Shown here: positions 25,302-33,307 of the stretch, one piece after another | Position numbering within the stretch: the stretch's first letter is position 1 | Layout of the letters: each line of letters begins with the position of its first letter | Origin: Neorhizobium sp. NCHU2750 | GTDB lineage: Bacteria; Pseudomonadota; Alphaproteobacteria; Rhizobiales; Rhizobiaceae | Direction: 5' to 3' | NCBI RefSeq assembly: GCF_003597675.1 | Contig: NZ_CP030827.1 | Location: 744,001-808,000 of the forward strand | DNA length: 64,000 bases | Translations under genes and position numbers: made by a program | Notes under the pieces: model-generated | Seen by the model: the letters and a program-made list of their open reading frames with translations, nothing else | Databases searched by the model: none | What the model was told of the DNA's origin: nothing

Positions 25302-25358
25302 AACGGCCACCCTCTATCTGAACGGCCACCTTTTATCTAAACCGCCACCTTTTATCTA
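25302..25358. repeat. Three tandem copies of a 19-bp unit
   Basis: Unit AACGGCCACCTTTTATCTA: copies at 25302-25320 (two to three changes), 25321-25339 and 25340-25358 (one change), with a partial fourth start at 25359. It lies between the stress protein and the hemolysin III gene. Function unknown; iteron-like binding or replication slippage are possible. Confidence 0.8.
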
Positions 25359-25447
25359 AACCGAATGTGAGGCGGGTTTGCCCCGGCAAGCCTTGCCTTC
25401 CCGGCCGCTGACGAGCATTCTGCCATCGGACGGAGACGATCTGGGTC

Positions 25448-26119
25448 ATGAGCGAGCTCTTCAATTTCGGGCGCCACTACGATTTTCACGAAATCCTCGC
25501 GGACGGCATCGTCCACGGGATCGGTATCGTGTTTGCCCTGATCGGCGCCACGGCGCTGATCTTTTATGCTACGGTCTGGTCGAGCCATGGCGAGCTTGCC
25601 GCCGCCTGGATCTATGGTCTCGGCCTCGTTCTCTGCCTGTCGATCTCGTTCACCTACAATATCTGGCCGCATTCGCGCACCAAATGGATACTGCGGCGCT
25701 TCGACCATTCGGCGATCTTCATCCTGATCGCCGCCACCTACACGCCCTTCCTGCAGCGCGGCGCCGCCGATGATCCATGGATTGCCGCCATGCTGGTGGC
25801 GATCTGGGCCACCGCCATCGTCGGCGTGTCGCTGAAATGCCTGTTTCCCGGCCGTTACGACAGGCTCGCCATCCTCCTCTATCTGGCCATGGGCTGGAGC
25901 GGCGTGGTGGTGATGGAGGAGGTTTCGCAATATCTGCCGCCGGTCACCACCTGGCTGATCGTCATCGGCGGCCTGATCTATTCGCTCGGCGTCATCTTCC
26001 ACATCTGGGAGAAATTGCGCTTCCAGAATGCCATCTGGCACGCCTTCGTCGTGGCCGCCGCCGCCGTCCATTATGGTGCGGTGATGACCTGCTTCAGCTT
26101 CACCGGCAACGGTATCTGA
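25448..26119 (+). CDS. Hemolysin III / TrhA-type membrane protein (PAQR family)
   Basis: 223 residues with seven predicted membrane helices and the family's residues: HGIGIVFALIG (helix 1), FDHSAIFILIAATYTPF (helix 3), IYSLGVIFHIWE and IWHAFVVAAAAVHY (last helices), whose His/Asp residues form the metal site of PAQR proteins. Bacterial members are linked to membrane-lipid balance rather than haemolysis. It stands alone after a tandem repeat. Confidence 0.85.
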   Translation: MSELFNFGRHYDFHEILADGIVHGIGIVFALIGATALIFYATVWSSHGELAAAWIYGLGLVLCLSISFTYNIWPHSRTKWILRRFDHSAIFILIAATYTPFLQRGAADDPWIAAMLVAIWATAIVGVSLKCLFPGRYDRLAILLYLAMGWSGVVVMEEVSQYLPPVTTWLIVIGGLIYSLGVIFHIWEKLRFQNAIWHAFVVAAAAVHYGAVMTCFSFTGNGI

Positions 26120-26125
26120 CCTTGC

Positions 26126-26161
26126 GCCAATCGCTCGGCCAATCGCTCGGCCGATCCCTCT
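26126..26161. repeat. 12-bp tandem repeat upstream of the GNAT gene
   Basis: GCCAATCGCTCG occurs twice in tandem (26126-26137, 26138-26149) with a third imperfect copy. Just beyond, TATAGTGGAC (26183-26192) and TATAATGGAC (26203-26212) form a direct repeat at 20-bp spacing; the second contains a consensus -10 box only 12 bases before the next start codon. Confidence 0.6.
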
Positions 26162-26219
26162 CGACAGCGATGCATCGTCTGCTATAGTGGACGCATAGAG
26201 ACTATAATGGACACCCCCG

Positions 26220-26729
26220 ATGACCTCGACCCCTCTCATTCGCGATGCAGCCCAGGCAGATCTCCATGGGATCATGGAGATCTACAACGATGCCGTGGTC
26301 AACACGACGGCGATCTGGAACGATACGCTGGTCGATATCGACAACCGCCGCCAATGGTTCGAGGCCCGCAAGGCCAAGGGCTATCCGGTTCTGGTGGCGC
26401 AGCTTGAGGGCAGGGTGGCCGGCTATGCCTCCTATGGCGATTGGCGTGCCTTTGACGGCTATCGCTTCACCGTCGAGCATTCCGTCTATGTCCATCGCGA
26501 TTTCCGCGGCCATGGCCTCGGCCGCAAGCTGATGCAGGAACTGATCGCAAAGGCCGCTTCGAACGGCGTGCATGTGATGATCGCCGCCATAGAATCCGGC
26601 AACGAGGCCTCGATCGCGCTCCACACCGCGCTCGACTTCCGCATGGTCGGAAAATTCTCCGAAGTCGGTACCAAGTTCGGCCGCTGGCTCGACCTCACCT
26701 GCATGGAACTGAAGATTTCCAGCGTCTGA
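26220..26729 (+). CDS. Phosphinothricin/methionine-sulfoximine-type N-acetyltransferase
   Basis: 169 residues. IRDAAQADLHGIMEIYNDAVVNTTAIWND, EHSVYVHRDFRGHGLGRKLMQELI (acetyl-CoA loop) and AAIESGNEASIALHTALDFRMVGKFSEVGTKFGRW match the Pat/MddA branch of GNAT enzymes, which N-acetylate methionine sulfone, sulfoximine or phosphinothricin. No ribosome site precedes the ATG and a TATAAT box sits 12 bases before it, so the transcript may be nearly leaderless. Confidence 0.85.
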   Translation: MTSTPLIRDAAQADLHGIMEIYNDAVVNTTAIWNDTLVDIDNRRQWFEARKAKGYPVLVAQLEGRVAGYASYGDWRAFDGYRFTVEHSVYVHRDFRGHGLGRKLMQELIAKAASNGVHVMIAAIESGNEASIALHTALDFRMVGKFSEVGTKFGRWLDLTCMELKISSV

Positions 26730-26747
26730 GCCGCGCCCGCGCATGTG

Positions 26748-26776
26748 TTGATAACAAACCCCGCCATTGCTATCCT
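26748..26776 (+). promoter_or_regulatory. Promoter of the parDE module
   Basis: TTGATA (26748-26753), 17 bases, TATCCT (26771-26776), placing the start near 26783, 15 bases before the antitoxin ATG with GGAGAG between. Confidence 0.5.
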
Positions 26777-26797
26777 TCCGCCATCCGGAGAGACGTC

Positions 26798-27061
26798 ATG
26801 GCCGACAGCACAAATCTTGGAAAACATCTCGATGACTTCGTCGACGGGTTGGTGAAGACCGGCCGCTACGAAAGCCGCGAAGCCGTGGTGAAAGAGGCGG
26901 TTCAACTCCTCGAACGGCGCGAGCTTCAAAAGCGCGACCTCGATGCAGCCCTGGCACGTGGCCTTGCCGAGGCCAAGGCTGGTCTCGGAAGGCCCCTGGA
27001 AGACGTCGTTGCCGAATACGAGGCGCGCTATGCCGCAAAAATAAAGCAGAGATCCGCGTGA
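26798..27061 (+). CDS. parD: ParD-type antitoxin (ribbon-helix-helix)
   Basis: 87 residues. LGKHLDDFVDGLVKTGRYESREAVVKEAVQLLERRE is the ParD DNA-binding and dimerisation domain; the charged C-terminal helix (LDAALARGLAEAKAGLGRPLEDV) should cover the toxin. GGAGAG precedes the ATG. It is followed 20 bases later by its toxin. Confidence 0.85.
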   Translation: MADSTNLGKHLDDFVDGLVKTGRYESREAVVKEAVQLLERRELQKRDLDAALARGLAEAKAGLGRPLEDVVAEYEARYAAKIKQRSA

Positions 27062-27081
27062 CGAGCAGGTGAAGCGTTAAG

Positions 27082-27381
27082 GTGGTGATCACACCGCAGG
27101 CGCGACGAGAGATGGATCGAATCTGGTCCTATATCGATCAGGACAATCCCGATCGTGCCATCACCTTCATCCGCGAAATCGGCAAGCGTTGTCAGCAGTT
27201 GAAGGACATGCCGCTGCGTTACCAGCTTCTGGCGGGTCACGAAGAAACTGGCATTCGCCGCATTCCGCACGGCAAATATGTGATCTGCTACATCGCCACC
27301 GAAACCGCAGTCTTCATCCTCCACATTCTCAGCGCGGCGCAGGATCACGGGCCGATCCTCTTTCCCGACGATCCCGCCTGA
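27082..27381 (+). CDS. parE: ParE-type toxin (RelE/ParE superfamily)
   Basis: 99 residues, full length: ITPQARREMDRIWSYIDQDNPDRAITFIREIGKRCQQL, then RRIPHGKYVICYIATETAVFILHILSAAQD, the canonical ParE strands. ParE toxins poison gyrase; some relatives cut mRNA. Translation starts at GTG (two adjacent GTG codons at 27082 and 27085). This copy is intact, unlike the remnant at 15108. Confidence 0.85.
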   Translation: MVITPQARREMDRIWSYIDQDNPDRAITFIREIGKRCQQLKDMPLRYQLLAGHEETGIRRIPHGKYVICYIATETAVFILHILSAAQDHGPILFPDDPA

Positions 27382-27408
27382 CGGGCCGATGATCGAGGCC
27401 GGGGCATC

Positions 27409-27434
27409 GGAACCTTGTGGGAGGCGCACCCGTT
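27409..27434 (+). promoter_or_regulatory. EcfG/RpoE2-type promoter of a small membrane protein
   Basis: GGAAC (27409-27413), 17 bases, CGTT (27431-27434): exact match to the general-stress sigma consensus, about 34 bases before the start codon at 27468. Confidence 0.65.
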
Positions 27435-27467
27435 AGGTCCGATGTAACCGGCTCTCAGGAGGATCCA

Positions 27468-27659
27468 ATGACTAACGTAACCTACCTGCCGATGATTGCT
27501 CTTGCAGCGGTACTGATCGCCGCTCTCGCGACGGCCGCGTTCCTGATCCTGCGCAGGTGGCGGACAAGCCGCGCGCCGTCCAGCCAACGGCCGCCTGAGC
27601 AGCCGACCCGCGAATGGCTGGCCCGGGAGGGCGATCAGTCTCGCCACCCGAGCAAGTAG
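27468..27659 (+). CDS. Small single-pass membrane protein, predicted general-stress gene
   Basis: 63 residues from the ATG behind a strong CAGGAGG site. One membrane helix (YLPMIALAAVLIAALATAAFLIL, residues 6-28) followed by a basic, Pro/Arg-rich tail. No domain recognised. An EcfG-type promoter lies immediately upstream, so induction by general stress is expected. Confidence 0.65.
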   Translation: MTNVTYLPMIALAAVLIAALATAAFLILRRWRTSRAPSSQRPPEQPTREWLAREGDQSRHPSK

Positions 27660-27679
27660 CTTCCGGCGCCGACGCTGAG

Positions 27680-27704
27680 GGAACTTCCTCGCACCCACTA
27701 TGTT
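27680..27704 (+). promoter_or_regulatory. Near-consensus EcfG-type promoter
   Basis: GGAAC (27680-27684), 16 bases, TGTT (27701-27704); one mismatch from cGTT. It lies 33 bases before the start of the Gly/Ser-rich secreted protein and repeats the layout of the gene before it. Confidence 0.45.
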
Positions 27705-27737
27705 CGAGATGGGTAGGGTAACCTGGAGGAAACACCA

Positions 27738-28064
27738 ATGATAAAACTAGTTGCAGTCGCGGCTCTTTCTTTTGGCCTTGCTGCGTCTGCCTTTGCTCAA
27801 AGCTCCGGCGGCTCGTCCGGATCCGGTGGTGACGCCAGTTCCGGCTCAGGCAATGCGGGAAGTTCGTCAGGCAGCACATCTGGAAATTCTGGTAGTTCCG
27901 GCACATCCAATAATCCCGGTTCCACGGAAACGACCGGCCAAAATGGTGGAAACACGGGCAATGCCAATCACCCGTGCAGCCAGACCTCCACTGGCGCAGA
28001 GAACTCTGCAGCAGGATCAACCGGCACGGGAACCACAACGGGCACAAGCACAGGTAACTGCTAG
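27738..28064 (+). CDS. Secreted low-complexity Gly/Ser/Thr/Asn-rich protein
   Basis: 108 residues. Signal peptide MIKLVAVAALSFGLAASAFA, then about 88 residues made almost only of Gly, Ser, Thr and Asn (SSGGSSGSGG, SGSTSGNSGSSGTSNN) with two cysteines, one in NHPCSQT and one as the last residue. Predicted to be disordered in the periplasm or outside. TGGAGGAA precedes the ATG. No known family; it may be a stress-induced envelope protein. Confidence 0.6.
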   Translation: MIKLVAVAALSFGLAASAFAQSSGGSSGSGGDASSGSGNAGSSSGSTSGNSGSSGTSNNPGSTETTGQNGGNTGNANHPCSQTSTGAENSAAGSTGTGTTTGTSTGNC

Positions 28065-28317
28065 CTTTCAGCGCTTTGGTCGCTGCATGCCGCCTTGACC
28101 ATGCCACTTGCCTGCCGTCGGATTGTCGTCAGCACGGCATTTGATGTCAGGACGGGGGCGATGTGCCGACCTCGAAGTTTACAAGGCGATCACGATTGCG
28201 ATGGACGTCGACGACTGAGCGCAAAGGCGCCCGATCGTCCCCGATCGTCATTGAACCTCAACGCATGTCGGGCAAATATGTCGCATCGATTCCCCACCTG
28301 TCCGGAGGAAATGCCGC

Positions 28318-29187
28318 ATGCCCGATATCGTTCGCATCACCAGTGACGAGCTTGTCGTCGAAGTCTCTTCGCTCGGCTCCGAGATGCAGTCCCTGCAGAC
28401 GAGCGACGGGCGGGACTTTCTCTGGAATGGCGACGCGGCCTTCTGGACCGGCCGCTCGCCGGTCCTTTTCCCCATCGTCGGCAAGGCGCCGGACAACCGC
28501 ATCGCAGTTGATGGCACGTTCTACGACATGGGGCAGCACGGCTTTGCCCGCCGCAGCGAGTTCACCCTTGCCGAGGCAAGCTCGTCCGCCTGCCGTTTCG
28601 AACTGTCCTCGTCGGATGCGACGCGCAAGGTATTTCCCTTCGAATTTTCCCTCTCGCTCACCCACTCGCTCGATGGCCGCCGCCTGACGGTGACGGCAGA
28701 GGTGGAAAACCGGGATCAGCGCCCGATGCCCTTCGGCCTCGGCTTTCACCCGGCCTTCCTCTGGCCGCTGCCGGGTGCCGGCGACCTGGCCCACACCGTG
28801 GTGCTCGACAACGGCGGCGAACCGCTGCTCACCCGCCTGGAAGACGGTCTCGTCACCGAGGAAAAAATGCCATCCCCCTTCAAGAAGGGCAGCCTCACGC
28901 TGGCGCATGAACTCTTCGAGGCGGATGCGATGATCTTTGCCGAAGGCGCGGGGACAGGCCTCACCTATGCCGCCGAGCGCGGCCCGAGCCTGAAATTCTC
29001 CTTCGACAGCCTGCCGAATGTGGCCCTGTGGCAGAAGGTTGGCGCCCCCTTCATCTGCATCGAACCCTGGCACGGCACGGCAGCAAAATCCGGCGGCTCG
29101 GCCGAACTGTCGGAACGGCCTTACGCCACCGTGCTTGCCGCGGGAGAAAAGGCGAAGTTTTCGTTTTCGGTGGAGATCGTCGGGTAA
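28318..29187 (+). CDS. Aldose 1-epimerase family protein (LacX-like)
   Basis: 289 residues. A galactose-mutarotase-type beta-sandwich: FWTGRSPVLFPIVGKAPDN, MGQHGFARRSEF, GLGFHPAFLWPL (catalytic-type His) and FICIEPWHGTA match the LacX/YeaD-like branch that interconverts sugar anomers. The substrate sugar is unknown. GGAGG precedes the ATG. Convergent with msrB. Confidence 0.85.
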   Translation: MPDIVRITSDELVVEVSSLGSEMQSLQTSDGRDFLWNGDAAFWTGRSPVLFPIVGKAPDNRIAVDGTFYDMGQHGFARRSEFTLAEASSSACRFELSSSDATRKVFPFEFSLSLTHSLDGRRLTVTAEVENRDQRPMPFGLGFHPAFLWPLPGAGDLAHTVVLDNGGEPLLTRLEDGLVTEEKMPSPFKKGSLTLAHELFEADAMIFAEGAGTGLTYAAERGPSLKFSFDSLPNVALWQKVGAPFICIEPWHGTAAKSGGSAELSERPYATVLAAGEKAKFSFSVEIVG

Positions 29188-29201
29188 CCGACCTTGGACA
29201 T

Positions 29202-29225
29202 CGAGCGGCCACTATGTGCCGCTCG
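29202..29225. terminator. Hairpin between convergent epimerase and msrB genes
   Basis: CGAGCGGC and GCCGCTCG pair perfectly with an 8-base loop. No T-tract; possible bidirectional stop. Confidence 0.4.
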
Positions 29226-29281
29226 AACAGCCTTCGGAATTCATCCGTTTGCTGAATGAATTCGTCATGACCTGCGACTAG

Positions 29282-29692
29282 TTACTCTGCCGCCCTGAAA
29301 TTCATCGCATGGCCGTTGATGCAGTAGCGCAGGCCGGTCGGCGGTGGGCCGTCGGGGAAGACGTGGCCGAGATGGCCGCCGCAATGGGCGCAGCGCACTT
29401 CGGTGCGCACCATGCCATGCGACGTGTCGCGGATCTCGGTGACGACATCCGGCTTCACCGGTTCGAAATAGCTCGGCCAGCCGCAGCCGGAATCGAACTT
29501 GGTATCGGAGACGAACAGGTCTTCGCCGCAACCGGCGCAGCTATAGATGCCCTTCTCCTTGGCGTTCCAGAACGGGCCGGTAAAGGCGCGTTCTGTGCCC
29601 GCCTGGCGCAGGATGTAATATTGTTCGGGCGAAAGTTCCTCGCGCCACTCGGCATCGCTCTTGGAGACTTTGGGCATGGTCGGGGACGACAT
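29282..29692 (-). CDS. msrB: Peptide-methionine (R)-S-oxide reductase
   Basis: 136 residues from the ATG after AAAGGA; a longer in-frame start is rejected. Zinc-binding CxxC pairs C52/C55 and C101/C104, catalytic cysteine C124 in [11 protein letters not shown] and a likely resolving cysteine C70 in [10 protein letters not shown]. It reduces methionine-R-sulfoxide in proteins using thioredoxin, repairing oxidative damage. Cytoplasmic; single gene divergent from the antiporter operon. Confidence 0.95.
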   Translation of the reverse strand: MSSPTMPKVSKSDAEWREELSPEQYYILRQAGTERAFTGPFWNAKEKGIYSCAGCGEDLFVSDTKFDSGCGWPSYFEPVKPDVVTEIRDTSHGMVRTEVRCAHCGGHLGHVFPDGPPPTGLRYCINGHAMNFRAAE

Positions 29693-29872
29693 GGTGCATC
29701 CTTTCCTGTTCTTTGCTTTTGCCAATAGATAGTTGGTCGAAGCCTGTGAAAAAAGGCCCTTACCACAGGATGCCCGTCCGGTTATGCTTGAGCCCTGCTG
29801 TTCTTTCCCCTAGAAAAAACCGGGAGTTGCCACCGGCCGGTTCGCCGGGTCGAAGTCACGAGGGGAGAACAT

Positions 29873-32215
29873 ATGGCCGCCAGCGCGCCGGCATGGACGT
29901 TTATTGCGCTCTTTCTTCCCTTTTTCGCAGCCCTTGTGGCACCGTTTCTCGCCGCCCGTTTCGGCGACAGGGCGGTATGGATCGTGGCCGTCGCCCCGGC
30001 TCTGTCCTTCCTGCATTTCTGCAGCTTCCTTGGCGAGATCTCCAGGGGTGAAGTCGTCACCGGCGGCTATGTCTGGGTGCCGAGCTTCAACCTGTCCTTC
30101 TCCTGGTTCATCGATGGCCTGTCGCTCACCTTCGCGCTGCTGATCACCGGCATCGGCACGCTGATCGTCATCTATACGGGCGGCTACATGAAGGGGCATC
30201 CGCAGCTCGGCCGCTTTCTCTCCTTCATACTGATGTTCATGGGCGCGATGCTGGGCCTCGTCGTGTCCGACAGTTTCCTCATGCTGTTCGTCTATTGGGA
30301 ACTGACATCGATCACCTCCTTCCTGCTGATCGGCTTTCACCACAGGCGCGAGGAGGCGCGGCGTGCGGCCCTGCAGGCGCTGATGATTACCGGGGCAGGG
30401 GGGCTTTCACTTCTGGCCGGCCTCGTGTTCCTCTGGAACATCACCGGCGTCACCCAGATGTCGCTGCTGGTCCATACCGATGATCTCCTGCGCATCAGCC
30501 CCTTCTACCTGCCGACATTGATCCTCGTTCTCGGTGGCGCCTTCACCAAGTCGGCGCAGTTTCCCTTCCATGCCTGGCTGCCGAATGCCATGGAAGCGCC
30601 GACGCCGGTCTCCGCCTATCTGCATTCCGCCACCATGGTGAAGGCCGGCGTCTACCTGCTGATGCGGCTCAACCCCGTGCTGGGCGGCACGCCTGCCTGG
30701 GAAATCCTGCTGCCCTTCTTCGGCGGCATCACGCTGATCGCCGGCACGCTGATCGGCCTGCGCCAGACCGACCTCAAACGCATGCTGGCCTATACGACCA
30801 TGGCCTCGCTTGGCCTTCTCGTCATGCTCACCGGCTTCGGCACGCCCTATTCGATCGAGGCGGCGGTGCTTTATCTCGTTGCCCATTCGCTGTTCAAGGC
30901 GGTGCTCTTCATGGTCGCCGGCATCGTCGACCACGAGACCGGCACGCGCGAACTGCCGCTGCTCGGCGGCCTGCGTAAGGCCTTGCCGGTCACCTTTGCC
31001 GCAGCCGTTCTCGCCGCCTGCTCCATGGGCGGCCTGCCTCTGTTTACCGGCTTCCTCGCCAAGGAAGAGATCTATGCCGCGCTTGCCGCAGGCAATCCGC
31101 GTGCCGTCTTCTTCACGCTTGTCGCGATCACCGGCAACGCGCTGATGCTGGCGCTCGGCTTCGGCGTCGGTCTGAAACCCTTTGTCGGGGAGCGGAAGGA
31201 AACGCCCGCCACACCGCATGAAGCAACGATCGCGCTGCTTCTCGGGCCGGTGGTGCTTGCCTTGACCGGTCTCGGCTTCGGGCTCTTTTCGACCGTGCTG
31301 CATGCCTATCTCTCGTCGCCCATGGCAAGTGCCGTGTCCGGCGAACCGACTGAAGTAACGATCAGCACCGTGCCGCATTTCGGCCTGCCGCTGCTTCTCT
31401 CGGTCGTGACGATCGCGCTCGGCATCGTCGTCTATCTGAAGCTCGACCGTGCCCGGCAGATCATGGCCGACATGCTGGAAAGTCTCGGCCCCGGCCCTGA
31501 CCGCTGGTTCGACTGGCTGCTCGCGGCCCTCATCCGTTTTGCCGCGGCAGTCACCAAAATAGTCCAGCCCGGCCGGCTGGAAATCTATATCACCGCCACC
31601 TTCGTCATGGTGGCGCTGGCGCTTGTCGTGCCCCCCGTCGTCTTCGGCGAATTGCCGGACATGCCGGCCTGGCCGGGTGACGTGCTGATCCAGGAAGGCG
31701 CCTTCTTCATTCTCGCTGCACTCGGCGTCGTCGCCGTTTTGCGTGCCGCCGAGCGATTGACGGCGGTGGTGGCGCTCGGCATCCAGGGCTTTGCGATCGC
31801 GGTGATCTTCCTGTTGTTCGGCGCCCCCGATCTGTCCTTCACCCAATTCATGGTCGAGACACTGTCCGTCGTCATCCTGACTTTGGTGATGACGCGGCTC
31901 AGGCTGAAAGTCTCCGATCACCGCCCGGCAAGCCAGATCGTCCTGGACGGGGTAATCGCCATTGCCTGCGGCCTCGGCTTTGCGCTGCTGCTTTTGAAAT
32001 CGGTTTCCCGTCCCTTCGATCCGGTGCTGACCGAATTCTTCAACACCTATTCCAAGGCGATCGCCCACGGCGCCAATGTCGTCAATGTCATCATCGTCGA
32101 TTTCCGCGGCACCGACACGCTGGGCGAAATCTCGGTCGTCATGATCACCGGCCTCGCGGTCCTGGCGCTGATCAAGGTCAGGATCGCGAAGAAGACGCCG
32201 GATGGAGGGCAATAA
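29873..32215 (+). CDS. mnhA: Mrp/Pha Na+(K+)/H+ antiporter subunit A
   Basis: 780 residues, some 20 membrane helices. The N-terminal two-thirds is a NuoL-like proton channel (ELTSITSFLLIGFHHRREEARRAAL, KSAQFPFHAWLPNAMEAPTPVSAYLHSATMVKAG). The C-terminal third holds the MrpA-specific DUF4040/MbhE-type domains (FLLFGAPDLSFTQFMVETLSVVIL, NVVNVIIVDFRGTDTLGEISVV). First gene of a seven-gene operon encoding a cation/proton antiporter for alkaline pH, sodium or potassium tolerance. GGGGAG precedes the ATG. Confidence 0.93.
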   Translation: MAASAPAWTFIALFLPFFAALVAPFLAARFGDRAVWIVAVAPALSFLHFCSFLGEISRGEVVTGGYVWVPSFNLSFSWFIDGLSLTFALLITGIGTLIVIYTGGYMKGHPQLGRFLSFILMFMGAMLGLVVSDSFLMLFVYWELTSITSFLLIGFHHRREEARRAALQALMITGAGGLSLLAGLVFLWNITGVTQMSLLVHTDDLLRISPFYLPTLILVLGGAFTKSAQFPFHAWLPNAMEAPTPVSAYLHSATMVKAGVYLLMRLNPVLGGTPAWEILLPFFGGITLIAGTLIGLRQTDLKRMLAYTTMASLGLLVMLTGFGTPYSIEAAVLYLVAHSLFKAVLFMVAGIVDHETGTRELPLLGGLRKALPVTFAAAVLAACSMGGLPLFTGFLAKEEIYAALAAGNPRAVFFTLVAITGNALMLALGFGVGLKPFVGERKETPATPHEATIALLLGPVVLALTGLGFGLFSTVLHAYLSSPMASAVSGEPTEVTISTVPHFGLPLLLSVVTIALGIVVYLKLDRARQIMADMLESLGPGPDRWFDWLLAALIRFAAAVTKIVQPGRLEIYITATFVMVALALVVPPVVFGELPDMPAWPGDVLIQEGAFFILAALGVVAVLRAAERLTAVVALGIQGFAIAVIFLLFGAPDLSFTQFMVETLSVVILTLVMTRLRLKVSDHRPASQIVLDGVIAIACGLGFALLLLKSVSRPFDPVLTEFFNTYSKAIAHGANVVNVIIVDFRGTDTLGEISVVMITGLAVLALIKVRIAKKTPDGGQ

Positions 32216-32221
32216 AACGCC

Positions 32222-32707
32222 ATGAACACCCTGATCTTGCGCACCGTCGCTCCGGTCCTCACCGCGCTGATGCTCCTGTTTTCCGTCTTCGTGCTGCTGC
32301 GCGGCCATAACGAACCGGGCGGCGGCTTCATCGGCGGGCTGATTGCGGCCTCGGCCCTTGCCATCTTCGGCATCGCCCACGGTCCGGGCGCCGTGCAGCG
32401 GGCAATCCAGTTCCATCCGATGGCGATTGCCGGCGCCGGCCTGTTCCTGTCGACGATGTCGGGCCTCGTCTCGCTTTTCGCCGGTGTGCCCTTCATGAGC
32501 GGCTTATGGATCTATCCGGATATTTTCGGCGCCGTGGTGCCGATGTCGACCGTCATGTCCTTCGATATCGGTGTCTATCTGGTCGTCGTCGGATCGATCA
32601 CCTCGATCGCGCTGGCGCTGGAAGTGGAACCCCACGAGGCCGCCGATGACGGCAGGCCGGTGAAGGATGCTCCCGTCAGCAAACCGGCTAGGGGGAAGAA
32701 GCGCTGA
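32222..32707 (+). CDS. mnhB: Mrp antiporter subunit B
   Basis: 161 residues, four helices: [37 protein letters not shown] carries the strictly conserved GHNxPGGGFxGGL of MnhB. The tail ([23 protein letters not shown]) is hydrophilic. It starts 6 bases after mnhA and its stop overlaps the start of mnhC. Confidence 0.92.
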   Translation: MNTLILRTVAPVLTALMLLFSVFVLLRGHNEPGGGFIGGLIAASALAIFGIAHGPGAVQRAIQFHPMAIAGAGLFLSTMSGLVSLFAGVPFMSGLWIYPDIFGAVVPMSTVMSFDIGVYLVVVGSITSIALALEVEPHEAADDGRPVKDAPVSKPARGKKR

Positions 32708-33084
32708 TGGAAGCCCTTTTCGTTGCTCTGATCGGCCTGTTCTTCGCTGCTGCCATCTACCTCATGCTGTCGAAATTCACCATCCGCATCCTGATCGGCA
32801 TCGTGCTGCTCGGCAATGCGGTCAACCTTCTGCTCTTCACCACCGGCCGCGTCACGCGCGAGGTTCCGCCGATCATCCCCGACGGGGCGACGAGCCTTTC
32901 CGCCGTCGCCGCCAATCCGCTGCCGCAGGCGCTGATCCTGACGGCGATCGTCATTTCGTTTTCCTTCTTCGCCTTCCTGCTGGTGCTCACCTACCGCGCT
33001 TTCGAGGAACTCGGCACCGATTCGACCGACGAGATGCGGCTTGCCGAACCCCGCGACGAAAAACTGCCGCCGATGGGGTATTGA
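32707..33084 (+). CDS. mnhC: Mrp antiporter subunit C (NuoK-like)
   Basis: 125 residues, three helices: AIYLMLSKFTIRILIGIVLLGNAVNLLLFTTG and NPLPQALILTAIVISFSFFAFLLVLTYR match NuoK/MnhC. Overlaps mnhB by one base. A mosaic repeat separates it from mnhD, the only gap in the operon. Confidence 0.92.
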   Translation: MEALFVALIGLFFAAAIYLMLSKFTIRILIGIVLLGNAVNLLLFTTGRVTREVPPIIPDGATSLSAVAANPLPQALILTAIVISFSFFAFLLVLTYRAFEELGTDSTDEMRLAEPRDEKLPPMGY

Positions 33085-33105
33085 TGATGATGTTCTCCCA
33101 GATTC

Positions 33106-33246
33106 AGACCCCTCCCAACCCTCCCCACAAGGGGGAGGGCTTAACCCAGCCGATCTGCTGGCGTCCAATTGAGGCCGGCGATCACCGCGAATTTTCTCCC
33201 CCCTTGTGGGGGAGATGGCCGGCAGGCCAGAGGGGGTGTTGGCCCG
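33106..33246 (-). repeat. Mosaic palindromic repeat (copy 1) between mnhC and mnhD
   Basis: Outer arms CCCTCCCC-ACAAGGGGGAGGG and TCCCCCCTTGTGGGGGAGA can each fold, and the element ends in GGCCGGCAGGCCAGAGGGGGTGTT. Its reverse complement matches 59025-59198 closely, including a near-identical 45-base stretch. Sequences of this build are abundant between genes in Rhizobiaceae (RIME-type elements). Confidence 0.85.
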
Positions 33247-33307
33247 GTTTGACGGTTGGCTTCTTCGATCAGTTTTATGAGGAAACAAAAGAGGGGCAAT
33301 TCATCTA

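Noticed and set aside
25302..25358. Possible CRISPR array
   Set aside because: The copies are directly adjacent with no spacers; a simple tandem repeat.
28095..28346. 83-codon frame before the epimerase gene
   Set aside because: No ribosome site, Arg/Pro/His-rich shadow-like composition, and it runs into the epimerase gene in another frame.
30407..32416. 669-codon open frame on the minus strand
   Set aside because: Antisense to mnhA, no hydrophobic or domain signal, typical shadow composition.
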